From: Niabella sp.
Lineage (GTDB): Bacteria > Bacteroidota > Bacteroidia > Chitinophagales > Chitinophagaceae
DNA length: 58,938 nucleotides
NCBI GenBank assembly: GCA_027493055.1
Contig: JAPUDO010000080.1
Span: 1 to 58,938 of the forward strand
Direction of reading: 5' to 3'
Below the pieces are notes generated by a model that searched no databases, had not been told where the DNA came from, and saw only the letters and a list, made by a program, of their open reading frames with translations. The translations under genes were made by a program, and so were the position numbers. Positions 35,369-43,550 of the stretch are shown here, piece by piece. Position 1 is the first letter of the stretch; the number at the start of each line of letters is the position of its first letter.

Positions 35369-36311
35369 GCTTCCTCTTTCGTTCCCTTTTTTTCATATAA
35401 TCGAAAACAGCATCTTTGGTAGTGAGCCAGTTACGACCTTCTTTAAAAGCATCAATCTTTCCCTGCCTTGCCAGCAGGCCTACGTATTCTGAGCCGTAAG
35501 GCACATCCGGCTCACTTACTATATTAGAAATAGATTGATAGTCTTCATAAGTATTATTAAGAGCGCTAAGGTAAATATCAAGGCTTCGCTCCAACGCCAG
35601 CAATACTAACAATAGCAAGCGGCTGTAGTTGCCATTATTAGCAGCATTAAGTGCATCATAATATTTTTTTCGGTCGTTCTTTAAAATAATGGCCGGCGGA
35701 AATCCATGTTTCATCAATAGCAGATTGAAGATAAGCCGTACTGTTCTTCCATTGCCATCAAAGAAAGGATGTATCCACAGAAACCTGTGATGCAAGATAG
35801 CCGATCTGATAACCGGCTCCAGGCTGCTTCCATTAGCCCATGCCACCAATTCCGACATCAGTTCATCAACCTTAAGCGCATTAGGTGGTACAAAATTAGC
35901 TCCGGTAATACGTACACCAGAAGTTCTGTATCTTCCGGCGAATTCCTTTTCAATCTTTTGCAAAATCAACCCATGCACATCAAGGATATCCCTGTCTTTT
36001 AGTACATAGTCTTTTGACGCCAGCGACTCAACCAGTCCAATAGCTTCCTGGTGATTGACAGCCTCAAAATGCTCACGAAGCGATTTACCTTTTACCGTAA
36101 AGCCCTCTTCAATAATCAGCTTGGTTTCCTGGAGAGTAAGGGTATTACCTTCAATGCTATTTGAATTGTAGGTCCATTCTAAAGTAAGACTTTCTTTGAT
36201 ACTTTTTAACGCATACGATGGCAGCGGGCTTAGTTTATCCAGTTCGCTTTTTTTTTGCGAAATTCTTACACTTTCTTTACTAATACCGGATAGAATAAAT
36301 ATAAGACACAT
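35361..36311 (-). CDS. Fic-family protein (class II, with DNA-binding-like C-terminus)
   Basis: A 316-aa Fic protein predicted to transfer AMP to protein hydroxyl groups. The catalytic loop HPFFDGNGRTVR is complete, including the catalytic His and the phosphate-binding Gly-Asn-Gly-Arg. The N-terminal SNSIEGN is the inhibitory helix motif [ST]xxxE[GN] of class II Fic proteins, which keeps the enzyme off by itself. The C-terminus (YVGLLARQGKIDAFKEGRNW) has a winged-helix character. The target is unknown. It ends with an 8-nt convergent overlap with the response regulator. Confidence 0.92.
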   Translation of the reverse strand: MCLIFILSGISKESVRISQKKSELDKLSPLPSYALKSIKESLTLEWTYNSNSIEGNTLTLQETKLIIEEGFTVKGKSLREHFEAVNHQEAIGLVESLASKDYVLKDRDILDVHGLILQKIEKEFAGRYRTSGVRITGANFVPPNALKVDELMSELVAWANGSSLEPVIRSAILHHRFLWIHPFFDGNGRTVRLIFNLLLMKHGFPPAIILKNDRKKYYDALNAANNGNYSRLLLLVLLALERSLDIYLSALNNTYEDYQSISNIVSEPDVPYGSEYVGLLARQGKIDAFKEGRNWLTTKDAVFDYMKKRERKRKLM

Positions 36312-36347
36312 ACGATATTATTATACAGCAAACAAAATATCAGCTGA

Positions 36348-37082
36348 TCATACTTTCTCTTTCGTATCATGCCTGCGCTTCCACTTTATCAGCTTGTGCT
36401 TTACGCCGTCATAATACAGGCCCATGAGAAGAATAATGGCAGGGATGCTTAAAGAATAAAACCCAAGGTAAGTGTACAATATGCCACCGGCTATCCCGCC
36501 CAGAAAGAAAAATAAAATAATTCTCCACCTGAGCCTGATGGTTGAAATGAGCCGTTCCTTTTGCTCCTTCTTTTTGTAAAAAAACAACTGCGACAGCTCA
36601 ATTCCCAGATCTGTAAAAAGTCCGGTCAAATGCGTTGTTCTTACCATCGCATCCGAAATTCTTGTTACCAGTGAGTTTTGCAGTCCCATAGCAAAAAGCA
36701 GGCTGCATGCAATGAAATTGGCGTTATTGACCACCAGTTTATGTCCAAAAACTGCAAGCATTAACAGAATAGCGCTCTCTAAAAGTCCCGGGATGATATA
36801 AATGAACCGGTCGTTTCTTCTCATCATGGTTTCCACCAATAAACTGGAAACAAAAGCCCCTGAAAAGAAAAAAAAGATGAAAAAGAAATAAACGATACTT
36901 TCTGCAAACTGAAGCTTAAAAATCTCATCCACAAAAAATGCAAAATGCCCCGTAACATTTGTAGTAAGCCGCTGTACAGATATAAAGCCTGCTACATTTA
37001 CGAGCCCTGCCACAAAAGACAGCAAGGATGCGATTTTCTTATTATGACTTAATGTTCTGGTTTTACCGCTATGCCTAAACAT
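36348..37082 (-). CDS. YoaK-family (DUF1275) membrane protein
   Basis: 244 aa with about six transmembrane helices, for example IASLLSFVAGLVNVAGFISV at the start and FLGGIAGGILYTYLGFYSL near the end. The N-terminal segment contains the family pattern AGxVNxxGF...TTNVTGH, and LVTRISDAMVRTTHLTG follows in the middle. The function of DUF1275 proteins is unproven. It is codirectional with the Fic gene (36 bp) and follows the SdrD-like gene by 54 bp. Confidence 0.88.
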   Translation of the reverse strand: MFRHSGKTRTLSHNKKIASLLSFVAGLVNVAGFISVQRLTTNVTGHFAFFVDEIFKLQFAESIVYFFFIFFFFSGAFVSSLLVETMMRRNDRFIYIIPGLLESAILLMLAVFGHKLVVNNANFIACSLLFAMGLQNSLVTRISDAMVRTTHLTGLFTDLGIELSQLFFYKKKEQKERLISTIRLRWRIILFFFLGGIAGGILYTYLGFYSLSIPAIILLMGLYYDGVKHKLIKWKRRHDTKEKV

Positions 37083-37136
37083 TGTGAATGATCCATTTCT
37101 TTATGCAGTGGGTACAAAAGTACGGCTAATAAGTGG

Positions 37137-38783
37137 TTACTCTATTATTGCTTTTATCACCCTGCTGTATTTATAAGTACCGTCTTTATCCACTTGTTTA
37201 ATCCTAACAAAAACATCGCTGCCGTCATTGATGCTATCCCTGTCATTTTTAGAACAGGAAGCCCCAAAAAGACTTATCCCGATTATTATGGCCGCTACAG
37301 GTAATGCTTTATTTTTCCTGCTAATGAACAATGCCATCAGTGCTATAGAAAGGACAGACAGGCCTAATAATCCCATGTTATTAGCTTCGGCAGTAAACTC
37401 ATAGTTTATAGACACATCAGAATCTCCATCTTTTGCTTTACTGTTTACCCGGCCTATGCTTACAAACTCTTTTCCATCTTTTGAAACCTCAATTTCAAAA
37501 TGGCTATTACCGGTTTCACTTAAAGTAGACCAGTTAACCAAAAGTTGTGTGCCGGATATCCTGGCAGAAACGGGACCAAAATCTACAGGAAGCGCCTGGT
37601 TTAAAGAAAAATAGGTATTAGTAATGGGTTCCTCATTAACGGCAACAGCAATATCTGTATCATTATTATTGTCTGATGCTGTTCCAATTTCTTGTCCCCC
37701 CGGAATGGTTATTCTTATAATATAATTTCCTTTGGGGATATCTCCAAATAAATAATATCCTCCTGCATTGGTGGTAGCGGTGGCTACTTCTGTAGTGCCA
37801 TCTTCCTTAAATAACTTAACAATAGCGCCCTGGAAGCCCGGGCTACCAGGAGCAGCAGCGCCATCTTTATAAACAAAACCACTTACAGATTGGGCGATTT
37901 CCATTGCTTCTGTATCATAGGCACCAATGAATGCCTGGTCGCTGTTACCAGACAGTTCCTGCCAGAACTGCTTTATCTGGCTTACCTCCTCCTCTGTATC
38001 AATACCAAAATCTGCCAGGGAATAGGCAATAAACCGTAGTAAGCGAGTGCCGCTGGGGTTAGTAGTATAAGCTAATCCACTGGAGTTGATAGTATAAAAT
38101 TTGAAATGTCCACGGCCAACACCACCGATGCTGGCAAAACTTACAGACTTTTTATCACCAACTATGTTGCCATTTTCGTCCACAAAATAAAAGAAATCTT
38201 CACCGCCGGGATTCCCCATTTGTGAAATAACTACCACAGGCTGGTTGTATATGCCTCCTGTTGTAATTTTGGATACGGTGTACTTGCTGGGCTGGTAAGC
38301 GGTTCCACTACCTGTTTTAGGCAGGTTATAAATGCCTGTACCCAGATCAAATCCTCTTATACCATCTGTAAGGTAATACTCCATACTGTTATTGGCTAAG
38401 GACACATTGCCCGAGCCGCCATAATTATAACCAACACCCACATAAGTGCTGCTACCTGGCGGTGGAAGATAGGCTACAGGAAATGACCGGTACGATTTTT
38501 TTGCAAAACTGTTACCTGGAACTTTGTTGTCCAGCAAAGCATCATTTACGCCGGTAGTGTAAGTAGTTCCGTTCCATGTAAAAGCCAGCAGGTGATGGCT
38601 GTTACTGGGCATATCGGGCGAAGGCCCCGGGTCCGGATTATCTGCTGTTGTATTCCCATTGGCATACCAGAAACCCCGGTTTTGATAGTTAAAATCTGTG
38701 TAGATACCTGTTATTCGCTGGGCTGAAATATTTTGCAGAAGAAACAAAATAAACAGCGCGGAAAAAAAGTTTTGTTTAGTCAT
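37137..38783 (-). CDS. Surface protein with SdrD/Cna-B-like domain, interrupted beta-sandwich and internal lipobox
   Basis: 548 aa from ATG 38783 (signal peptide MTKQNFFSALFILFLLQNIS, cleavage near SAQ). A unique N-terminal domain (about 25-295; GVGYNYGGSGNVSLANNSME, EDFFYFVDENGN) is followed by an SdrD/Cna-B-like domain (about 300-380; VSGFVYKDGA, GGYYLFGDIPKGNYIIRI). From LPVDFGPV the beta-sandwich (HFEIEVSKDGKEFVSIGRVN) breaks off after INYEFT. A helix (LLGLSVLSIALMALF), SRKNK, a second helix ending LFGASC (Cys about 510) and the closing strand FVRIKQVDKDGTYKYSRVI follow. The module matches that of 31056-32630 position for position. The last Cys has a plausible lipobox, though weaker than in the other protein. 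Confidence 0.8.
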   Translation of the reverse strand: MTKQNFFSALFILFLLQNISAQRITGIYTDFNYQNRGFWYANGNTTADNPDPGPSPDMPSNSHHLLAFTWNGTTYTTGVNDALLDNKVPGNSFAKKSYRSFPVAYLPPPGSSTYVGVGYNYGGSGNVSLANNSMEYYLTDGIRGFDLGTGIYNLPKTGSGTAYQPSKYTVSKITTGGIYNQPVVVISQMGNPGGEDFFYFVDENGNIVGDKKSVSFASIGGVGRGHFKFYTINSSGLAYTTNPSGTRLLRFIAYSLADFGIDTEEEVSQIKQFWQELSGNSDQAFIGAYDTEAMEIAQSVSGFVYKDGAAAPGSPGFQGAIVKLFKEDGTTEVATATTNAGGYYLFGDIPKGNYIIRITIPGGQEIGTASDNNNDTDIAVAVNEEPITNTYFSLNQALPVDFGPVSARISGTQLLVNWSTLSETGNSHFEIEVSKDGKEFVSIGRVNSKAKDGDSDVSINYEFTAEANNMGLLGLSVLSIALMALFISRKNKALPVAAIIIGISLFGASCSKNDRDSINDGSDVFVRIKQVDKDGTYKYSRVIKAIIE

Positions 38784-38977
38784 GAGTAATTCCAGATAAA
38801 TAAAATATTTAAGCAAGAAGATAGCCCCTGCTTAATAAATCAAAAACGGCAAATATAATCTTTTTTTATCATCTGATTTGACGCAATATTTAAGGAGCGC
38901 TTACTGTATGAAGCATTCCCTGCTGTCGGGTAGGTTCGTTACGCGCTATGCGAGGCGTCGTTGCCTCGCATCCCTTC
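38784..38977. other. Intergenic sequence before the repeat A cluster
   Basis: About 195 bp without a gene. A palindromic stretch at about 38941-38970 (GCGCTATGCGAGGCGTCGTT with CCTCGCAT) can form a hairpin. Confidence 0.4.
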
Positions 38978-39187
38978 CTTGCACAGGTATATCATATGGC
39001 AATGCGTGCAGGCTGACCTCCCGCTGTTTCTTGCGCAGGTTTGTAGTATAGCAATGTGCAGAGCTGACCTATGCATTGATATTGCTTATTTATTTCATTA
39101 GTAAGTAACGATGATACACTGGCCTGAAGACCAGCCAAGATGATATTAAACGAGAACGCACCAATCAGGAGGTTGGTGCGAGATAAA
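38978..39187 (+). repeat. Repeat family A, copy 1 (expanded)
   Basis: It contains two versions of the first hairpin (near 38979-39019 and 39030-39075, with TGCGCAGGT facing ACCTATGCA). It also has two versions of the second hairpin (39117-39136, and 39156-39187 with ACCAATCAGGAGGTTGGT followed by GCGAGATAA). The second differs from the other copies by paired substitutions that keep the stem. Confidence 0.75.
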
Positions 39188-39212
39188 GACGAGCCCCGCT
39201 GCCGGCCCGAAG

Positions 39213-39461
39213 CTATTCTGTAATTATTATTTTAAACCCTAAAATAGTTTTGGAAGGGATCCTGTAGGTTCTGGCAATTTCAATCAAAGTACTGAACTGA
39301 ATATCTATTTCGCCCTTTTCTATTTTACCCAGTTTGCTGTTGTCAAGTTCTGAACTATACGAAAAGGCAAGAAGATTTTTTTCCTTCAAAATTTCTTCAC
39401 GATGCTTTTTTAAATAAGCCCCAAACTCCTTTCTTATTCGTAATACTTCCTCGTTTGCCAT
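39213..39461 (-). CDS. Small XRE-family transcriptional regulator
   Basis: About 82 aa from ATG 39461 (a farther ATG at 39485 is possible). It is a single helix-turn-helix domain: RIRKEFGAYLKKHREEILKE, then SSELDNSKLGKIEKGEIDIQ and STLIEIARTYRIPSKTILGF. It has no effector domain and is probably self-regulating, because a perfect inverted repeat lies 36 bp upstream of the start. No toxin partner is adjacent. Confidence 0.8.
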   Translation of the reverse strand: MANEEVLRIRKEFGAYLKKHREEILKEKNLLAFSYSSELDNSKLGKIEKGEIDIQFSTLIEIARTYRIPSKTILGFKIIITE

Positions 39462-39496
39462 TTCGGAACTAAAGTTGGCAAACACCTCAAAAAATA

Positions 39497-39516
39497 TTTG
39501 GTCGAATTAGACCAAA
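39497..39516. promoter_or_regulatory. Inverted repeat, candidate operator of the XRE gene
   Basis: TTTGGTC and GACCAAA are perfect reverse complements around the 6-nt centre GAATTA. They lie 36 bp upstream of the XRE start at 39461. Confidence 0.5.
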
Positions 39517-39844
39517 ACATTATTTTAGTGTAAATAAAGCTTACCTAATGTTTACCAGGCTCCAAACTCAAAATGAGTAATAAAATACAGCATAACACTT
39601 CATTGTCATTGATAATTGATTACAGGGCGAAGGCTGTTTTCATATACACCTGCTGCCCTCGGAGTTCTGTTTAGCAACGGCCGCCGGGTGGCGACCGGGA
39701 TTGTTCTCATGGGTCTCAGGCTCGCTAACCCGGCATTTTTATTTTCCAGATAGTTATATTGTTTTGTATCTTGACGTTTACTTTAATATATTAAAATACA
39801 AAGTAAAAGGAGGTCTGCTCCGTATGAGATAAGATGATACTTTT
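39517..39844. other. Intergenic region before gntK
   Basis: About 330 bp without a gene. The near-consensus -7 box TATCTTGA (39767-39774) probably serves gntK-gntP. An imperfect GC-rich palindrome lies near 39683-39705. Confidence 0.4.
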
Positions 39845-40348
39845 ATGTGCGCACAGATTATCATAGTAATGGGTGTTTCGGGATGTGGTAAAACAACCAT
39901 CGGTAAAATAATTGCTGATGTAAAAAGGTTTGTTTTTGTGGATGGAGATGATCTGCACCCGCAAACCAATATTAAAAAAATGCAATCGGGTATTCCGCTG
40001 AACGATGAAGACAGAAGCGGCTGGCTGAAGCAGATCATTCAAACTGCGTGTACGGTAGCTGCCGACGGCAACAGTTGCGTAATAGCCTGCTCGGCGCTAA
40101 AAAGAAAATACAGGGATGTTTTAAGAGCAGGAACTCAAAATATCTCCTTCATATTTTTAAAGGCCTCTTACGAAAAAGTGTATCAGCAGATGATTACCCG
40201 TAAAAGTCATTTTATGCCGATGGATTTATTAAAAAGCCAGTTTGATACGCTTGAAGAGCCTGCCGCAGATGAGAAAGATGTGATCACTATCGCCGTTTCC
40301 GGTGGGTTGAAAGAGACTGCTGCTGCAACTTTGCAGGAACTTGGTTAA
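39845..40348 (+). CDS. gntK: Gluconokinase
   Basis: A 167-aa kinase that phosphorylates gluconate to 6-phosphogluconate. The P-loop is GVSGCGKTT. Family segments are FVDGDDLHPQTNIKKMQSG, PLNDEDRSGWL and IACSALKRKYRDVLR. A C-terminal helix bundle follows (PMDLLKSQFDTLEEP). The length matches GntK/IdnK. It lies 19 bp before the gluconate permease gene and forms an operon with it. Confidence 0.95.
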   Translation: MCAQIIIVMGVSGCGKTTIGKIIADVKRFVFVDGDDLHPQTNIKKMQSGIPLNDEDRSGWLKQIIQTACTVAADGNSCVIACSALKRKYRDVLRAGTQNISFIFLKASYEKVYQQMITRKSHFMPMDLLKSQFDTLEEPAADEKDVITIAVSGGLKETAAATLQELG

Positions 40349-40367
40349 TTTTTTAAACGAATATTGC

Positions 40368-41687
40368 ATGTCGCCGGTTTTAATACTTGTCATTGGAATT
40401 GTACTGCTCCTGCTGCTGGTATCGGCAGTAAAGCTGAATGCTTTTACCGCTCTTATTCTTACTGCCTTATTTATCGGGTTTTGCAATGATATGGCGGCTC
40501 CCAGGGTGGTGGCAGCTATTTCAAAAGGCGTTGGAGATATCCTGGGATCAGTCATTACCGTTCTGGGCTTTGGGGTAATGCTGGGCAGCATCTTAACCGA
40601 AACCGGCGCTACCAGGCAAATAAGCGATCGGCTGCTAAGCATTTTTGGCGCTAAAAGGGCCAAGCTCGCTATTTGTATCACCAGCTTTTGTGTGGGCCTT
40701 GCTTTATTTTACAATGCCGGTTTTGTGGTGCTGATTCCGCTGGTATTTGCTGTGGCGCATAAAACAGGCCTACCGGTTGTGTACCTGGGTATAGCAATGG
40801 CCGCACCGCTTTCCATCACCCACGGTTTTCTGCCTCCTCATCCGGGGCCGGCGGTTATAGCCAATATTTTCGGTGCCAATATGGGCCTTACGCTGTTATA
40901 TGGTTTAACGATCGCAATTCCTGTTCTAATACTGGCAGGGCTGCTTTTCCCCGAAACAATAAAAAAGATCAGGGCAATGCCTCCCAAAGAATTATTTAGC
41001 GAAGAAGATACTTCCAAAGCAACCCCGGGGTTTGCGATCAGCATAACCATAGCATTATTTCCCGTGCTGCTGCTTGTTGTTTCTGCGTTGGCGCTGCAAA
41101 TAGTAAATCCGGATGATGGAGCTTTAAAAAGTTTTCTCGTCTTTATTGGCGATCCGGGTATGTCTCTGGTAGTAGCCGTTATAATAGCTATATTGTTTTT
41201 GGGTGTATTGCGGGGAATAAAAATCAGTGAGCTGATGCAGAAATCGGGCCTGGCCCTTAATGCCATTGCTTCCATTGTTTTTATAACTGCTGCAGGCGGA
41301 GCATTGAAGCAGGTGCTGGTAGAAAGCGGCACCGGTGATGCTATTGCGGCTTATTTTACCGGCAGCTCCATGCCTCCGCTGTTGCTGGGCTGGCTGGTAG
41401 CTACGGTATTAAGAATTTCGCTGGGCTCGGCAACAGTGGCCGGACTGACCGCGGCAGGCATTGTTCAGCCGCTGGTTACAACCATGCATGTTAGTCCCGA
41501 GTTGATGGTATTATCAATAGGCGCCGGCAGCCTCATGTGCTCGCATGTAAATGATACCGGTTTCTGGATGTTTAAGGAATACCTGAGGCTAAGCCTGCCC
41601 GATACTTTTAAAACCTGGACAGTAATGGAATCTATTGTAGGTGTGGCCGGCCTGGCAGGTGTGCTGCTGCTGAGCACGCTGGTATAA
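40368..41687 (+). CDS. gntP: Gluconate:proton symporter, GntP family
   Basis: About 439 aa from ATG 40368, with a dozen or so membrane helices. It starts MSPVLILVIGIVLLLLLVSA and has the family segments FNAGFVVLIPLVFAVA-like (residues about 115-135), SITHGFLPPHPGPA, and LGSATVAGLTAAG plus CSHVNDTGFWMFKEY near the end. It imports gluconate for the kinase encoded just upstream. A longer start at 40341 overlaps gntK and is less likely. Family A repeats lie upstream and downstream of this pair. Confidence 0.94.
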   Translation: MSPVLILVIGIVLLLLLVSAVKLNAFTALILTALFIGFCNDMAAPRVVAAISKGVGDILGSVITVLGFGVMLGSILTETGATRQISDRLLSIFGAKRAKLAICITSFCVGLALFYNAGFVVLIPLVFAVAHKTGLPVVYLGIAMAAPLSITHGFLPPHPGPAVIANIFGANMGLTLLYGLTIAIPVLILAGLLFPETIKKIRAMPPKELFSEEDTSKATPGFAISITIALFPVLLLVVSALALQIVNPDDGALKSFLVFIGDPGMSLVVAVIIAILFLGVLRGIKISELMQKSGLALNAIASIVFITAAGGALKQVLVESGTGDAIAAYFTGSSMPPLLLGWLVATVLRISLGSATVAGLTAAGIVQPLVTTMHVSPELMVLSIGAGSLMCSHVNDTGFWMFKEYLRLSLPDTFKTWTVMESIVGVAGLAGVLLLSTLV

Positions 41688-41712
41688 ATCCCCATCGACA
41701 TTGCTTATGTTT

Positions 41713-41833
41713 CTTGCGCAGGTCTGTAGCATGACGATACGCGTGGGCTGACCTGTGCATAGATGTTAATTGCTTTACATATCAGGGGGGTAAATAAAGA
41801 GTTACACCGGTCTGGAGATCGGCGAGAGATAAA
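41713..41833 (+). repeat. Repeat family A, copy 2
   Basis: It starts CTTGCGCAGGTCTGTAGC and contains TGCGCAGGTC facing GACCTGTGCA about 30 nt later, then ATAGATGTTAATTGCTTT. The second hairpin is ACCGGTCTGGAGATCGGC, followed by GAGAGATAAA. Confidence 0.8.
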
Positions 41834-42057
41834 GCGTTGAATTCACATACTTTAAAATGACAAATATTTTTTCCACGTTTTTTGCTTGCCCAAAAAAGTG
41901 GAGCAAAAAAGGGCAGCCGGAAATTGTTGCCGGCTATTTCCGGCGGGAATTACTATCAGCGCTCTGCTTGGCAAATCATCTTTGAATACCTGCCTGCCGG
42001 TAGGCTGGTTTGCTTACGAACGAGTTTAATTATCAAACAAACCATTTGTCATTTTTC
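41834..42057. other. Intergenic sequence between repeat A copies 2 and 3
   Basis: About 220 bp. It includes the words CCAAAAAAGTGGAGC and AAAAAAGGGCAGCC, which resemble common Bacteroidota intergenic sequence. A plus-strand frame at 41882-42079 runs through it but looks non-coding. Confidence 0.4.
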
Positions 42058-42168
42058 CTTGCGCAGGTCTGTCGCATGATAATGTGCAAGGACCGACGTG
42101 TGCATAGATGTTACTTGCTTTAGGTAGTAAACAGGAACGCATCAGTCTGGAGACTGGCGAGAGATGAA
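42058..42168 (+). repeat. Repeat family A, copy 3
   Basis: It starts CTTGCGCAGGTCTGTCGC and continues GTGCATAGATGTTACTTGC. The second hairpin ATCAGTCTGGAGACTGGC is followed by GAGAGATGAA. It lies 65 bp from the DUF5615 stop and has the same orientation as copy 4, on the other side of that TA module. Confidence 0.8.
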
Positions 42169-42232
42169 CTACAAATGTTGATCATTAGAGTGTCTGCCAC
42201 ACTATTGCAAAACCGCTTGTTGTGTAGTTACC

Positions 42233-42556
42233 CTATTTGTCTATGAGATAAGCCTGATACTTTAGTAATTTGTCAACCTGTAATTTGAAAGATGGTAAAA
42301 AAGTTATAAGCTCTTCAAGTTTACTTGTAAGGCTATTCAACACAACAATTGTTACAGCGTATTTGTCAAGATTTTGCTGATACATAAGGTTTTTGTCAAT
42401 GGTCAGCAATATGTCAAAGTCGTTTTCAACGCAGTATCTCATCAATTTGCCGTTCTTTATTCCACTTAGTTCCAATTCCCCAACTGTGCAAACTTCAAAT
42501 TCTTCAAGATGTTTTTTCAGGCGTTTGGTAACACATTCGTCAAGCAAAATTCTCAT
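42233..42556 (-). CDS. DUF5615-family PIN-like toxin (second module)
   Basis: About 107 aa from ATG 42556. It begins MRILLDECVTKRLKKHLEEF with the acidic LLDE motif and continues IKNGKLMRYCVENDFDILLT and IDKNLMYQQNLDKY. It is clearly related to the protein at 2258-2587. Its start overlaps the DUF433 gene by 17 nt, exactly as in the first module. Predicted nuclease toxin. Repeat A copies flank the pair. Confidence 0.82.
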   Translation of the reverse strand: MRILLDECVTKRLKKHLEEFEVCTVGELELSGIKNGKLMRYCVENDFDILLTIDKNLMYQQNLDKYAVTIVVLNSLTSKLEELITFLPSFKLQVDKLLKYQAYLIDK

Positions 42557-42773
42557 TAAGAATGTTTGTAGAAGTTTCAATTAGTTTTTGCGACATTTCA
42601 AGAACTTTCACTACCTGAAATCTGGCAACGCCGTCAAAGTCCTCTAAAAATGTCTCAATGCTATCACCTGTTTCCAGATAGTCAAAAAGATTTTTGATCG
42701 GCACCCTTGTTCCGAAAAAAACAGGTGTTCCGCCAAGAATTTCAGGATCAATATTTATAACTCGTCCTTCCAT
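42540..42773 (-). CDS. DUF433-family antitoxin (second module)
   Basis: 77 aa with the core INIDPEILGGTPVFFGTRVP, then LFDYLETGDSIETFLEDF and a C-terminal helix KVLEMSQKLIETSTNIL. It is paralogous to the protein at 2571-2810. It is the first gene of the two-gene operon and probably binds DNA and toxin. Confidence 0.83.
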   Translation of the reverse strand: MEGRVINIDPEILGGTPVFFGTRVPIKNLFDYLETGDSIETFLEDFDGVARFQVVKVLEMSQKLIETSTNILNENFA

Positions 42774-42897
42774 AATTTTCTATTTCTGTCTCCCAAATTT
42801 ACAGCTTTTTATCAAATGTACACTGTCCGAAAGGGGCGACATACAACACGTAAATGCAAGAAAGCTTTTCGCAAATCATAGATTTTTTTGAAGCTAC

Positions 42898-43006
42898 CTT
42901 GCGCAGGTCTGCCGTATGATCATGCGTGTAGGCTGATCTGTACATAGACTTTAATTGCTTTTGTATTAAACGGGAACACACCAGTCTGGAGACTGGCGAG
43001 AGATAA
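42898..43006 (+). repeat. Repeat family A, copy 4
   Basis: It starts CTTGCGCAGGTCTGCCG. The arm TGCGCAGGTC faces GATCTGTACA, with changes that mostly keep pairing through wobble. The second hairpin ACCAGTCTGGAGACTGGC is followed by GAGAGATAA. It lies 125 bp upstream of the DUF433 start. Confidence 0.8.
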
Positions 43007-43051
43007 GGCGAGACAAGATATAGATGAGGGATAAAATATGCCGGTAGCCGG

Positions 43052-43106
43052 TATAATTTATGTAGCTTTACAATTACCCGATTGCTACATAAATTATATA
43101 CTTTTG
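43052..43106 (+). promoter_or_regulatory. Operator-like perfect inverted repeat and -7 box before the XRE gene
   Basis: TATAATTTATGTAGC (43052-43066) and GCTACATAAATTATA (43084-43098) are exact 15-nt reverse complements with a 17-nt spacer. The consensus -7 box TACTTTTG (43099-43106) begins at the next base. Transcription would start just before the ATG at 43128. A protein on the repeat would block RNA polymerase directly. Confidence 0.7.
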
Positions 43107-43127
43107 AAAAGCACAAACCAATGAATT

Positions 43128-43550
43128 ATGGAAAGAAGAATACACGAAGGCCGAAATGTAAAACGCTTTAGAGAAATGCTGGGTATTAAGCAGGAAGCCC
43201 TGGCCTATGAACTCGGTGATGACTGGAACCAGAAAAAAATATCCGTGCTGGAACAGAAAGAAACCATTGACCTTGCTATACTAAAAGACGTAGCCGCTGC
43301 TTTAAAATTGCCGGTGGAAGCCTTCCAGAATTTTGATGAAGAACAAGCTATTAATATTATTTCCAATACTGTAAACAATAATGATAACGCGAATGGCAAT
43401 TCTTTATTCAGTTACTATCCCACCATTAACCCGGTAGAAAAATGGCTGGAAGCAATAGAGGAAAATAAAAGGCTGTACGAGCGCTGGCTAAAGGAAAAGG
43501 AAGACACCATCAGAATGCTGGAAGCTATAATTGAAAATACGAAACGATAA
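43128..43550 (+). CDS. XRE-family regulator with C-terminal coiled coil
   Basis: 140 aa. An N-terminal Cro/CI helix-turn-helix (VKRFREMLGIKQEALAYELG, then NQKKISVLEQKETIDLAILK) is followed by an Asn-rich linker (NTVNNNDNANGN) and a C-terminal helix with heptads (EKWLEAIEENKRLYERWLKE) that should dimerise. It has no metabolite domain. The perfect 15-bp inverted repeat over its promoter suggests autorepression. A toxin partner is not visible next to it. Confidence 0.85.
   Translation: MERRIHEGRNVKRFREMLGIKQEALAYELGDDWNQKKISVLEQKETIDLAILKDVAAALKLPVEAFQNFDEEQAINIISNTVNNNDNANGNSLFSYYPTINPVEKWLEAIEENKRLYERWLKEKEDTIRMLEAIIENTKR

Noticed and set aside
41882-42079. Plus-strand frame between repeat A copies
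   Set aside because: It runs into repeat copy 3, and the sequence is of a common intergenic type with no protein features.
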